Shown one piece after another: positions 52,501 to 61,530 of a stretch of DNA of 64,000 bases. The stretch is from Verrucomicrobiota bacterium (lineage in GTDB: Bacteria; Verrucomicrobiota; Verrucomicrobiia; Limisphaerales; UBA11320). The notes under the pieces were generated by a model, which was not told where the DNA came from, did no database searches, and worked only from the letters and a program-made list of their open reading frames with translations. Both the position numbers and the translations under genes were made by a program. Position 1 is the first letter of the stretch, and every line of letters begins with the position of its first letter. The DNA lies in contig JACQFQ010000046.1 in NCBI GenBank assembly GCA_016199985.1, forward strand, positions 1-64,000, written 5' to 3'.

Positions 52501-55344
52501 CTGAGTCATTGTTGTGAGACAGCCGAGCAGGTCGGGATGGGCGAGCCATCCTCCTCGGCCGCCGTAGACAGATCCCAGGAAGACGCCGCGACGGTCAGGG
52601 CCTTCGTCGGAGAAGGGCGTCATGAATCGAGCCGGAACCGCCTGCGGCCACCAGAGAGCGGGTTGTCCTCGTTGTTGGAGCTCTTCGGCGTCCGCTTCAT
52701 CGATGCACAACGCATGCGTCGCGTGACGGAGACGTTTTTCCACGTGGGCGTGGCGGTTCAGGAGATGCGGGGCCTGCGCGTAAACATCAGGTTCGTAGCG
52801 CAGAGACTCCATGATGAGTCCCACCCGCACCGGCGCGAGGGACGCCAGCCAGCCGAGGAACCCCTCGTCCCATTCGCTGTGCACCAACTCGAACCACACC
52901 TGGTCAAATCGCTGGCCCGCGCAACGCGCTTGAATCGCGCTCTGCCAAGCCTCGCGGGCCGCTTTCGACAGACCGCAGATCGAGGGAAGCGTGACGCATT
53001 CGATCTCGCGGGGATCGAACCCTTCCTCCAGTCCGAGACCGGCGGGATAGGCGAGCTTCCGCGCGTGCTGCCACAGCGCGAACTCAAGGCAGAGGTAAAG
53101 GATCCTCTTGCGGGGAGGCGCGTCGACGCCTTCGTTCACGGAGATGTCGCCGCCGGACGCGACGGGCGCCGGGGATGAATCGGCGTTCCGGGGCATCGCG
53201 GGCCGCAGGGGAAGGATGCTCCAGTCCTCGCGGCCTGTGGCGGTTGACTGGATTCGTTCTCGCGCGAGGGATGCTTCCGCGAGCAAGGCCTCGATTCGCG
53301 GGGACTGAGCGCGTCCCGCGTCCCTCAACTCTCGCAGCAACTCGGCCGCCTGCGGGTGGAGCATCGACTCCGAGACCAGCGGTTGCAGCAGCGCGACGGC
53401 CTCCTCGTCTTGAGCGGGGGCGCCGGTCTCCATCAGGAGGCGCGCGGCGCGCAGCGAGTAGAAGGGGAACTCGGGATCCCACTTGACCGCCTGAAGCGCC
53501 GAGACCCTGGCGTCCTGCCGCCCTTCCGGGCCGTCCGGATAGCAGCTGAGGTGGTAGGCGATGGACGCGAGCAGGAGAGGGATGAGCTCGCTCGATCGAT
53601 CGTCGCGCAGCTTCGCGTGCTCTGTGCAGCGGTCGAAATAGGCGCGGTAGTTGAACATCTGGCTGAAGAAGTCCCAGGGGAAGACATCCTCGTCCGGCGT
53701 GACGAGCCAGTCGCCTGTGGGTCGCGACACGGCCTCGCGAGCCCAGCCCAGCCCCTCGGTGACTTGTTCGGGCTCTCCGAAGTAGAGGGCCGTTCGGATG
53801 GCGTTGAACCGAAGCGCGAGCGACCGCGGGAAGCGATCCATGCCCAGTCGAAAGATCTCGAGGGCGCGCGCCAGGGTCGCGCTGTCCACCGTGACGCGAA
53901 CGGCGAAGCTGGCCTGGACGGTCTGGGCGGCGGGCCGATGCGCGCCGGTCGCGTGCTCCAGCACAAGTTCACGCGTGATATGGATGAGGTGTTCCGCGCT
54001 GGGATGGCGGTTGAAGTCCTGAGCCCATGCGTGAGTGCTTCGCTGGCGAACGGCGCGGCTCACGGCGGGGTGCCAAGCCCATCCTTTGCAAAACACCACG
54101 CGCTTCTGTCGCAGGGAATCTTCGGGCGCCGGCGGACGCGGTCCTCGAGGTTTGGCCGCTAGAAAAGCGAGAAACCGAAAGTACTGCCCCGCGATGCGTT
54201 CCGCGCTGAAGTCGCGACGCAACACCGCCGCGCCGCGCGCGGCGCGAGGCTCGAAGGTTTCCCACTGACGCGATATGTCGCTCAGGACGTCCGGCAGATC
54301 CTCGCTGTCTGAATCGTAGGGAACGACGCCTTCCATTTCGGAGAGATAAGCTCGAAGCACGCTCTCCTTCTGCACCGCGATGGCCGCTCCCATGGCGAGC
54401 GCCTCCATGCCGCGCGTCGGCATCCCGCCTGGATGCCGGATGTAGGTGAAAGCGCCTCGGGTGCTATTGAGGATTTTAAGGTAGGGGCCGATGGGGAGGA
54501 AACCTTCGAGGAACTGGACCCTGAGCTCGCCGCGCCGCAGGATTTGATGGAGCAGCCTTGCCTTGTCCGGGTGATAGGGGTGGAGCGTCGTGCCGGAGAC
54601 AAAGACGTCCAGAGGCCGCGACCCGCTCGTCAAAGGGGGCATCTGGCTCGAGATGGCGAAGGCCTTCGGAAACACCGCAACGGGTCCTTTCGTAAGCCTG
54701 GACACATCCCTCCACTCCGTTTGATCGGTGGTCAAGAGCTCATCAAACAGCGACAGCCAGGGGCGGACGGTTTGAATGTGGAGGTCGTAATCCGCCGTGT
54801 GACCGAAGAGAGGGCAGGACAGTTGCTGAAGGTTCGGAGGCAGCAAGTGCCACTCGACCATCTTGGCCACGTAGAAATCAGGGGGGTTCTGAGGGTCGCA
54901 GAATTGGCGAACGTCGGCGTAGGCTCGGTTGGGCTTGTCCTGCGGGGAGAAGCCCACGTTGACAACATCAAACCTCGTGTCCTTTTGGATCGCGCTGACG
55001 AGGTCCCATTGGCTGCCGCGGTCGCATTGAGCCAGGACGCGGATTTTCGGCTTTCGGATCAGCGCGAGGAGTTGTCGGGCGTGCGCCGAGTCGCAGCGCG
55101 CGAGGCCTTGGACCGCCGCTTTCTCCTGCCCGTCGATCCACTGGGTCGCCGCCTCGTAGAACCGGGCCTCCGGCGCGTCGAAGCCCCGCAATCCCTCGAG
55201 CGCTCGCGCGGCGTTGCCGATCAACCCCAGCGCGGCAAAGGTCCGCCAGTCCGAGTCCGCTCCGCGCAGCGCCGCTGTGGCGTAGTCTCCGAGCTCAAAG
55301 GCCTCGGCGGTTGATGAGAGAGAGGACCCTGTGGACTTGATCAT
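49519..55344 (-). CDS. giant multidomain glycosyltransferase with TPR repeats
   Basis: A 1941-residue cytoplasmic protein. Module 1 (about residues 95-390): a GT-B-like, CgeB-style region (IRVLAQCDRGSQWDL...MPTRGMEALAMGAAIAVQKES). Residues of about 400-720 are helical, TPR-like. Module 2 (about 748-1100): a second GT-B/CgeB-like region (RILYLCLEFALWQHARK...SYVRGYAGRVYEAMAAGRP). TPR repeats follow to about 1390. Module 3 (about 1398-1630): a GT2 family domain (TVCVIARNEEKFLARCL, IIVVDTGSTDRTVEIA, DxD in WVLQLDADEELVEE). A last TPR block runs to the end. It probably glycosylates proteins or surface polysaccharide in several steps. The single frame is unbroken over 5.8 kb. No flippase or polymerase gene is adjacent. 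Confidence 0.82.
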   Translation of the reverse strand: MIKSTGSSLSSTAEAFELGDYATAALRGADSDWRTFAALGLIGNAARALEGLRGFDAPEARFYEAATQWIDGQEKAAVQGLARCDSAHARQLLALIRKPKIRVLAQCDRGSQWDLVSAIQKDTRFDVVNVGFSPQDKPNRAYADVRQFCDPQNPPDFYVAKMVEWHLLPPNLQQLSCPLFGHTADYDLHIQTVRPWLSLFDELLTTDQTEWRDVSRLTKGPVAVFPKAFAISSQMPPLTSGSRPLDVFVSGTTLHPYHPDKARLLHQILRRGELRVQFLEGFLPIGPYLKILNSTRGAFTYIRHPGGMPTRGMEALAMGAAIAVQKESVLRAYLSEMEGVVPYDSDSEDLPDVLSDISRQWETFEPRAARGAAVLRRDFSAERIAGQYFRFLAFLAAKPRGPRPPAPEDSLRQKRVVFCKGWAWHPAVSRAVRQRSTHAWAQDFNRHPSAEHLIHITRELVLEHATGAHRPAAQTVQASFAVRVTVDSATLARALEIFRLGMDRFPRSLALRFNAIRTALYFGEPEQVTEGLGWAREAVSRPTGDWLVTPDEDVFPWDFFSQMFNYRAYFDRCTEHAKLRDDRSSELIPLLLASIAYHLSCYPDGPEGRQDARVSALQAVKWDPEFPFYSLRAARLLMETGAPAQDEEAVALLQPLVSESMLHPQAAELLRELRDAGRAQSPRIEALLAEASLARERIQSTATGREDWSILPLRPAMPRNADSSPAPVASGGDISVNEGVDAPPRKRILYLCLEFALWQHARKLAYPAGLGLEEGFDPREIECVTLPSICGLSKAAREAWQSAIQARCAGQRFDQVWFELVHSEWDEGFLGWLASLAPVRVGLIMESLRYEPDVYAQAPHLLNRHAHVEKRLRHATHALCIDEADAEELQQRGQPALWWPQAVPARFMTPFSDEGPDRRGVFLGSVYGGRGGWLAHPDLLGCLTTMTQAPEDSTSLPAWFDEMQRQWETLLLAGPAFCQDGLPAYMETWRRIRSDCFRGWIQALRGCGSVVNLPSYVRGYAGRVYEAMAAGRPAVSWEIPDRPRSRALFREGEEILHFQRDNPSSLSEALGRLQSDPVFARSVAERGADSVRRHHTVERRVEQVMRWIDSNETPDFTSAAHTATAARPARLLALDPPRTPQTASLTAILGRMRQAQGDSLQASEAFDAALTARASDASLWLARAAAARDQSDLRAFRAAWESAVKCGAGDPAVCRDLCDVCAEHGHRDLAARLSDRLFNHSPEDLGIVVDYLRHRRQGAASRRTPTEWVLDRSWMEALAAQVEAAFDKEEANTATSMAQRVIQVGDLAEARALMEAGKRAEAWTKAQEAILARPFHPAGWLLLSAIALQSGETLRARQCAQEALRLAPKWKEAKSWLAAIPKKPAVPSGSLPELNPGLLGRGVRLTVCVIARNEEKFLARCLASARPIAQQIIVVDTGSTDRTVEIAREAGAEVHGFQWCDDFSAARNAALERARGDWVLQLDADEELVEETRDRLRAATQDASMLAYRLPLADVGKEKEGFHHVPRLFRNAPGVHYKGRVHEHAFGSLEPMQKEWGLQNGIGKVQILHHGYVDQVVKDRSKVQRNLRLLERAIEENPEDASLLMSFGLDLVRSGQMDAGLEEYAKAFRSMSRRPVDATPPELRERLLTLMCSHLITAQRFQTVIEVSETPQASAAGPTASLHMLFGLAHFVQQNYASAASHLKQCVAKRQRPTLSPLLPDTLSGAPRHLLALSYDKLGEKAEAEKQFTASLAETPEATNVRMDFAKHLQREAKRVQALEQLHAIIAQKPSELMAWRMGAEIALRDAAFLDFAVDWTAEAIKAFPRDQTLAAARGEALMLRGAFGDAAPFWDQARADQNPRHDAAFLFCRLQVSPASLGETRAPGAEARISQEFCDWFRAVVSSGNESAIRNLSSRLDALRPVLPTAASRIESVLKEAQAA

Positions 55345-55462
55345 AATGACAATGACGCTCGGATGGCTCCGTAGGGGGAGGCATCCACAGATCCACCGGG
55401 CCCGCGGGATCCCGGATCAGGATGTCCTGCGCTGGCGCGGTCGAATTCTTCAATGACAGCCG

Positions 55463-55888
55463 TTAGGCTGTTCTTCGAAATGCCCCGGCGTCGGAGCAGT
55501 AGATTCTTGCTTCCTCGGCCGTCACTCGAATCTCGCCCTCCGAAAGCAACACCTTCAACTCCACGGTGTCATCGTCCACGACATGAATCTCGTGACAGAT
55601 CCAGGAGGGGGGTTCGACTGTCGGCTCAGGCAACCTAGCCTGTCGAACGCCTCGAAGAATCAGCACGTGGCTCTCCAATTCCAGAATGACCTGGTCGAAG
55701 GCCGGACGCTCAGCCACCTGCAAGACCTCGTCGCTCAAGTCCTGCGTCGCAACCGATCTCCATCCATCCTTCAGGAGTGGATTAATCGAGCGCAGGTGCG
55801 TCGTGTATTGCTTCTCCAATTGGTGCCAGGCTTTGCGTCCCTTCGGGGCTTGAGTGGCTTCGTAGGCTTTGCGAGTAAAGTATTCCAT
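55463..55888 (-). CDS. hypothetical protein of 141 residues
   Basis: No family was recognised with confidence. The start MEYFTRKAYEATQ at 55888 is preferred over an upstream in-frame ATG at 55948, because the extra 20 residues (MPGTGIAWRGRAVRKWTFLP) look non-coding. The protein is soluble, with a helical N-terminus (KAWHQLEKQYTTHLRSI) and a beta-rich C-terminus (ICHEIHVVDDDTVELKVLL...IRVTAEEARIYC). The opening resembles proteins in which MxYFTxxxYE begins a small conserved family (DUF4085 style), but this is weak. It lies 119 bases upstream of the giant glycosyltransferase gene on the same strand and could be cotranscribed. Confidence 0.55.
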   Translation of the reverse strand: MEYFTRKAYEATQAPKGRKAWHQLEKQYTTHLRSINPLLKDGWRSVATQDLSDEVLQVAERPAFDQVILELESHVLILRGVRQARLPEPTVEPPSWICHEIHVVDDDTVELKVLLSEGEIRVTAEEARIYCSDAGAFRRTA

Positions 55889-56649
<761 letters not shown>

Positions 56650-56701
56650 GCTTCCGAGTCAGTTCCCGTTTTAACCGACACTCCCAATTGAAAACACACC
56701 C

Positions 56702-58207
56702 ATGAAAAAAGTCTTCTTCTATCTCAGCCTCCTTCTGACGCTGACGCTTGCCACTCACAGATCCACCGCCGCCGACCCGGCCCCCGCCGCTCCTGCGGCT
56801 CCCGCGGCTCCCGCCGCTCCAGCAACCCCGCCGCTCAAGGACCCAACGATGGAGCAACGCGTCCAGGATCTTGAGGCCTATATCAACAATGCGGCGCGCC
56901 AGGGCGATACCGCGACCAACAACGTCAAGTCGAACGTCGGCGTCGCCGGCCCGGGTCACAACGCATGGATGATGACCTCCTCGGCCTTGGTCTTGTTCAT
57001 GACCCTTCCCGGATTGGCCCTCTTCTACGGCGGCCTGGTTCGCCGGAAGAATGTGCTGTCCGTGCTCGCTCAGTGCTTCGGCATCACCGGACTGGTGGCG
57101 ATCATGTGGTGGCTGTTCGGATACAGCTTCGTATTTGCCGACGGGGCAACGCCGTGGTTCGGAAGTTTCAAGTTCGCGCTCCTCGCAGGGGTGGATTCCA
57201 CACCCAACACGAACTACGCAGCGTGGGTTTCGCACAATGTCTTCTCCATGTATCAGATGATGTTTGCGATCATTACGCCGGCTTTGATCATCGGCGCCAT
57301 CGCTGAACGCATGAAGTTCTCGGCCATTCTGTTGTTCGTGGCTCTCTGGATGGCTCTCGTCTATTTCCCGCTGGCCCATTGGGTTTGGGGCATTGATGGC
57401 GCCATGAACGGCGTCTGGAACGCGAACGCCTTGATCCACTCCATTGATTTTGCGGGAGGGACGGTGGTCCATATGTCCTCGGGATGGTCGGCGCTGGTGC
57501 TCTGCCTCATCCTCGGCAAGCGCCTCGGATTCGGGAAGTATCCCATGCCTCCCCACAGCATGGTTCTTTGCATGGTCGGCACCGGCATGCTCTGGGTGGG
57601 TTGGTACGGATTCAACGCGGGCAGCGCGACCGCCGCGGACGGCGTCGCCGCTCAGGCGTTCATCACAACGACCATGGCGACCGCTGTGGCCTCCTTCGCC
57701 TGGGCGGTTGCCGAGTGGATCATGAAGGGCAAGCCGAGCATCCTTGGATTCTGCTCCGGCGCGGTGGCGGGGCTCGTTGTTATAACGCCGGCTTGCGGCT
57801 TCGTCACAGTGAGCGGCGCGATCGTCATCGGCATTGTCGCGGGCGTCGTTCCCTTCCTGGCCTGCGCCTATCTGAAGCCGATCCTCGGCTACGACGACGC
57901 GCTCGACACATTCGGGGTTCACGCCGTGGGCGGAACCCTCGGCGCCTTCCTCACGGGCGTCCTGGCTCGCAACTCGGCGAACGCGAACCTTGCCACGAAC
58001 CTCAAGGCATTCGTGACGGATTCCTGCACGCAGCCGCTCGTCTTCGAGCAGCTCAAAGCGATGGCCATCACGGTCGTGCTGGCGGTCGTCATGACCGCGG
58101 TGATCGCCTACATCGTGAAGTTCACGATCGGCCTCCGTCCGAGCGAGGAAGTCGAAACCGCGGGCCTCGACCTTGCCGAACATGGTGAGGAAGGCTACCA
58201 CGGCTAA
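56702..58207 (+). CDS. amtB: ammonium transporter
   Basis: A 501-residue Amt protein. A signal peptide (VFFYLSLLLTLTLATHRSTAADP) precedes an Ala/Pro-rich stretch and a short helix (TMEQRVQDLEAYINNAARQG), then eleven membrane helices. Conserved marks include FYGGLVRRKNVLSVLAQCF, WWLFGYSFVF, the twin-His pore histidines in GGTVVHMSSGWSALVL and DTFGVHAVGGTLGAFLTG, and WIMKGKPSILGFCSGAVAGLV. It conducts ammonium across the inner membrane and is gated by P-II. The Ala/Pro extension of about 45 residues at the start is longer than in E. coli. A hairpin follows the stop. It is in the order glnB-amtB-glnA. Confidence 0.95.
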   Translation: MKKVFFYLSLLLTLTLATHRSTAADPAPAAPAAPAAPAAPATPPLKDPTMEQRVQDLEAYINNAARQGDTATNNVKSNVGVAGPGHNAWMMTSSALVLFMTLPGLALFYGGLVRRKNVLSVLAQCFGITGLVAIMWWLFGYSFVFADGATPWFGSFKFALLAGVDSTPNTNYAAWVSHNVFSMYQMMFAIITPALIIGAIAERMKFSAILLFVALWMALVYFPLAHWVWGIDGAMNGVWNANALIHSIDFAGGTVVHMSSGWSALVLCLILGKRLGFGKYPMPPHSMVLCMVGTGMLWVGWYGFNAGSATAADGVAAQAFITTTMATAVASFAWAVAEWIMKGKPSILGFCSGAVAGLVVITPACGFVTVSGAIVIGIVAGVVPFLACAYLKPILGYDDALDTFGVHAVGGTLGAFLTGVLARNSANANLATNLKAFVTDSCTQPLVFEQLKAMAITVVLAVVMTAVIAYIVKFTIGLRPSEEVETAGLDLAEHGEEGYHG

Positions 58208-58225
58208 GAGCCCGGCGATTCAACG

Positions 58226-58280
58226 AACGCCGCGCCATGACGGTGGCCGCAAGGCCCCTCTTGGCGCGGCGTTTCGCTTT
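58226..58280 (+). terminator. long hairpin with GCAA tetraloop between amtB and glnA
   Basis: AACGCCGCGCCA (58226-58237) pairs perfectly with TGGCGCGGCGTT (58262-58273). The enclosed loop contains a second hairpin, GGCC-GCAA-GGCC, closed by a GNRA tetraloop. A T-rich tail (TTTCGCTTTTCG) follows. It most likely ends or attenuates the glnB-amtB transcript before glnA, which begins 90 bases further on. Confidence 0.65.
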
Positions 58281-58366
58281 TCGCTCGCTCTCGCGGGCCC
58301 CGGATAGCATCTTCCCGATCCAATAATTCATGCGGATCCGATAACTATCAACCCCGCCCTGCGACA

Positions 58367-59785
58367 ATGCCTACGACTCCCAAACAGGTCCTCGAGATGG
58401 CCAGGAAGAATGGCGCGAAGATGGTCGACGTGAAGTTTGTCGACACCTTTGGCGCATGGCAGCACTTCAGCGTTCCTGTAGGGGAACTCACCCTTCAAGT
58501 TTTCAAGGAAGGCTTTGGCTTCGACGGCTCCTCCATCCGCGGATGGAAGTCGATCGAGGCCTCCGACATGCTCGCCATGCCGGATCCGGAGACCGCGTTC
58601 ATGGATCCCTTCTGCGCCGCGCCGACGCTCTCGGTCACTTGCACCATCGCCGAGACGGGCCCGACGCGGCAGGCCTATTGCCGCGATCCCCGCGGCATCT
58701 CCCAGCGCGGCGAAAAACACCTGGCCGCCACCGGTCTGGCCGACGCCGCCGTCTTTGGCCCCGAAGCCGAGTTCTTTATCTTCGACAACGTCCAATACGA
58801 CCAGAGGCCCAACGGCGCGTTCTACAGCGTCGACAGCGAGGAAGCCATCTGGAACTCAGGCCGCGACGAGGCGCCCAACCTGGGCTACAAGGTCCGTCAC
58901 AAGGAAGGCTACTTCCCGGTGGCGCCCGCCGACACGCAGCAGGACATCCGTTCCGAAATGGTTCTAGTGATGGAGCAGTTGGGCATCCATGTGGAGCGCC
59001 AGCATCACGAGGTCGCCACGGCGGGGCAGGCTGAAATTGATTTCCGATTCAACACGCTCGTGAAGTCGGCCGACACAATGATGCTCTACAAGTACATCGT
59101 CAAAAACGTCGCTCGAAAGCACGGCAAGACGGCCACCTTCATGCCCAAGCCGCTCTTCGGAGACAACGGTTCGGGGATGCACACGCATCAGTCGTTGTGG
59201 AAGAAGGGAAAGCCGCTTTTCGCGGGCGGCGAATACGCGGGGCTTTCACGGATCGCGTTGCACTATATTGGCGGCCTTCTGAAGCACGCCCGGGCGCTGT
59301 GCGCGCTGTGCAATCCGACAACCAACAGCTACAAGCGGCTGGTGCCGGGATATGAAGCGCCCGTGAACCTGGCGTATAGCGCCCGCAACCGCTCGGCGGC
59401 GATCCGCATCCCGACGTTCAGCGAGAGCCCGAAGGCCAAGCGCATCGAGTATCGTCCGCCCGATCCTGCCGCTAATCCGTATCTCTGCTACACCGCGATG
59501 CTCATGGCGGGCCTGGACGGAGTGATCCACAAGATTGATCCCGGCGAGCCGATGGACAAGAACCTGTACGACCTCTCGCCGGACGAGCTGAAGAAGATCC
59601 CGCAGACGCCGGGCAGCCTGGGTGAAGCGCTGGAGGCTTTGGAAAAGGACCACGATTTCCTTCTCCAGGGAGACGTGTTCACGCGGGACTTCCTTGAAAT
59701 GTGGGTGGAGCATAAACGCAAGGAGCACGACGCGATCCGGCTTCGTCCGCATCCGCACGAGTTTTTCCTGTACTATGACGCCTAG
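58367..59785 (+). CDS. glnA: glutamine synthetase type I
   Basis: A 472-residue GS-I. Motifs in order: the latch [11 protein letters not shown], the metal ligands [12 protein letters not shown] and [14 protein letters not shown], the ATP site [51 protein letters not shown], and [13 protein letters not shown]. The adenylylation site is [10 protein letters not shown], with Tyr near position 397 as in GSI-beta enzymes, so GlnE-type control is expected. It condenses glutamate and ammonia using ATP, directly downstream of the P-II and ammonium transporter genes. The start is ATG at 58367 without a Shine-Dalgarno sequence. Confidence 0.96.
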   Translation: MPTTPKQVLEMARKNGAKMVDVKFVDTFGAWQHFSVPVGELTLQVFKEGFGFDGSSIRGWKSIEASDMLAMPDPETAFMDPFCAAPTLSVTCTIAETGPTRQAYCRDPRGISQRGEKHLAATGLADAAVFGPEAEFFIFDNVQYDQRPNGAFYSVDSEEAIWNSGRDEAPNLGYKVRHKEGYFPVAPADTQQDIRSEMVLVMEQLGIHVERQHHEVATAGQAEIDFRFNTLVKSADTMMLYKYIVKNVARKHGKTATFMPKPLFGDNGSGMHTHQSLWKKGKPLFAGGEYAGLSRIALHYIGGLLKHARALCALCNPTTNSYKRLVPGYEAPVNLAYSARNRSAAIRIPTFSESPKAKRIEYRPPDPAANPYLCYTAMLMAGLDGVIHKIDPGEPMDKNLYDLSPDELKKIPQTPGSLGEALEALEKDHDFLLQGDVFTRDFLEMWVEHKRKEHDAIRLRPHPHEFFLYYDA

Positions 59786-59818
59786 CCGGTTTCTGAACAG
59801 GCTGGCAGTCCGCTCTTT

Positions 59819-60595
59819 CTAGCGGACGAACTCTCGGTAGAACGTGAGCCCCGACAAGCCCAACCCCACAGCGGTCACGATCCGTCTGACCCAGATTTGG
59901 GGAATCTTCTGGGAGTAGTGGGATCCGAGATAGTAGCCCGTGACTCCACCCAGCATGAGAGCAGCGGCCTTGGGCCAGTGGATCAGGCCCGCGGCCACGA
60001 ACCACACGGCCGCCACGAGATTCAGCAGGGACCCGAGCACGGTCTTGAGCGTGTTCATCTCGTGAATGTTTCGCAGCCCGAGAAACGCGAAGGACGCGAG
60101 CATCAGTATTCCGATCCCGGCCCCGAAATAGCCTCCGTAGATCGAGAGCAGGAACTGAGCGATCAGGCAGATGCAGCGGGAGCGGGCCGAGGCCTGGGCG
60201 TCCTGCTGGTTTCCGCTGCGGATCCATCGCGCGACCATGCCCTGCATCAGGAAAAGCAGGGTGGCGAACAGGATCAGAAAAGGGATCAGCTTCGAGAAGA
60301 CGCGGTCCGTGGTCCGGGTGAGCAGCGCGCTTCCCAACAGTCCCCCCGCCAGGCTGACCGGCGTCAATTGGAGGAGCCAGGGCTTCACCGCGCCGAGATG
60401 GCTGCGGAAGCCGAAGACGCTGCCTGCGGTTCCGATCAAGAGGCCCAGCGTGCTTGTGGCATTGGCAACGAGCGGGGGCGTGCCGAAGTAGAGCAACGTG
60501 GGAAAGGTGATCAAGGTGCCGCCGCCGGCCACCGCATTGATGGCGCCCGCCGCAAGCGCGGCCGCGAAGAGTCCGACCATTTCGGTGACAGACAT
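59819..60595 (-). CDS. TauE/SafE family membrane permease
   Basis: A 258-residue protein with about eight hydrophobic helices. The opening VGLFAAALAAGAINAVAGGGTLITFPTLLYFG is the signature of TauE/SafE-family exporters, and the inverted-repeat second half contains FLLSIYGGYFGAGIGILMLASFAFLGL. Members export sulfite, sulfoacetate or other organosulfur anions. The substrate is unknown here, since no sulfur genes are adjacent. Its stop lies in a small inverted repeat (GTCCGCT/AGCGGAC, 59808-59827) between it and the convergent glnA; that repeat has no T-run, so it is a weak terminator candidate. Confidence 0.88.
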   Translation of the reverse strand: MSVTEMVGLFAAALAAGAINAVAGGGTLITFPTLLYFGTPPLVANATSTLGLLIGTAGSVFGFRSHLGAVKPWLLQLTPVSLAGGLLGSALLTRTTDRVFSKLIPFLILFATLLFLMQGMVARWIRSGNQQDAQASARSRCICLIAQFLLSIYGGYFGAGIGILMLASFAFLGLRNIHEMNTLKTVLGSLLNLVAAVWFVAAGLIHWPKAAALMLGGVTGYYLGSHYSQKIPQIWVRRIVTAVGLGLSGLTFYREFVR

Positions 60596-60748
60596 GCTGG
60601 CGCGCGACCCTAGGCGCTATCGGTCGTTATGGGAAGGAGGGGAATCTTGGAACCTGGATCGCAAGGCGAGAAACCCGATTGCCCCATTGACTCGCGACGC
60701 CACTTCATTGTTTTCTTTCCCATCTCGATGTTGCTACCCATACACGCC

Positions 60749-61147
60749 ATGAAACTGTTGCTCCTCTCCTTTGTTGCGCTCTTGTCCCTGTCGACCACCC
60801 AGGCGGTCTCGGCCGCCGACTCCGCCAAGCCGGTTCGCAAGGGCAAGCTCGCGCATGTCGTCGGATTCAAGTTCAAGGCCACCGCCACCCAGGCGCAGAT
60901 CGACCAGGCCGTGGACGCCTTTCGAACGCTGCCCAAAAAGATCAAGCAGATCGCTTCATTCGAATGGGGCACGAATGTCAGTCCTGAAAAGCATGATAAG
61001 GGATTCACCCACTGCTTTGTCCTGAGCTTCAAGAGCGACAAGGATCGCGACGAATACCTCGTTCATCCGGAGCACAAGGCTTTCGGGAAGATGCTGGGGC
61101 CGATTATCGATGACGTGTTCGTGGTGGATTATTGGGCCGCTCAGTGA
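60749..61147 (+). CDS. exported Dabb-domain (stress-responsive alpha/beta barrel) protein
   Basis: A 132-residue protein. A signal peptide (LLLLSFVALLSLSTTQAVSAAD) is followed by a Dabb domain: KLAHVVGFKFKATATQAQID, KKIKQIASFEWGTNVS, HDKGFTHCFVLSFKS, RDEYLVHPEHKAF. Dabb domains form dimeric ferredoxin-like barrels. In plants and fungi they include stress proteins and cyclases, while the bacterial exported ones have no established role. The start at 60749 places the signal peptide at the N-terminus; upstream in-frame codons are rejected. It is common to find such proteins in Verrucomicrobiota. Confidence 0.82.
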   Translation: MKLLLLSFVALLSLSTTQAVSAADSAKPVRKGKLAHVVGFKFKATATQAQIDQAVDAFRTLPKKIKQIASFEWGTNVSPEKHDKGFTHCFVLSFKSDKDRDEYLVHPEHKAFGKMLGPIIDDVFVVDYWAAQ

Positions 61148-61178
61148 TCGGAGCCGGAGGCGAGCCGTGGCGAACGGG

Positions 61179-61448
61179 TTAGCGAACATCCTTGGAGTCG
61201 GGGAGCGGGCTCCGGCGCCAGAGCCAAAGCCAGGCCGCGTGGGCGCCCAGCAGGGCCAGCGCGATCCAGGCCTCCAACTGGACGTTCCCGAGCGTTTCCG
61301 CGATGCCCGCTCCCTCGCGCCAAGGCGGGGGCGTCCGAGCCAGAATCACGCAAGCTCCCAAGGATGGGAATGACCAGAGCAGGCAGAACATCTGGTAACG
61401 AACGCGCCGTGGGGTGGGAGCCGCCGGGGTTTCTGTTGATGTTTCCAT
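61179..61448 (-). CDS. small membrane protein, two predicted helices
   Basis: An 89-residue protein of unknown family. The Thr/Pro-rich start (METSTETPAAPTPRRV) is followed by two hydrophobic helices (MFCLLWSFPSLGACVILA and WIALALLGAHAAWLWLWRR) with a short loop between. The frame continues upstream to 61877, but that part overlaps the TPR gene on the other strand and looks random. It is divergent from the TPR gene. I cannot assign a function; the gene is supported mainly by its hydrophobicity pattern and length. Confidence 0.45.
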   Translation of the reverse strand: METSTETPAAPTPRRVRYQMFCLLWSFPSLGACVILARTPPPWREGAGIAETLGNVQLEAWIALALLGAHAAWLWLWRRSPLPDSKDVR

Positions 61449-61530
61449 CGTCGTTGGATCTTTCACTGGATTTTCTTTGCGCTTGGATTTGCAACCGTTC
61501 ACTCTCGCCACGCCCGTCACCCTTGCACCT

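Noticed and set aside
51271-53178. 635-residue plus-strand frame opposite the giant glycosyltransferase
   Set aside because: It has no domain, and its composition is typical of a GC-rich antisense frame. The minus strand has a continuous GT/TPR protein.
59808-59827. Inverted repeat GTCCGCT/AGCGGAC between glnA and the TauE gene as a terminator
   Set aside because: The stem is short, there is no T-run on either side, and it overlaps the TauE stop codon. I left it as a note only.
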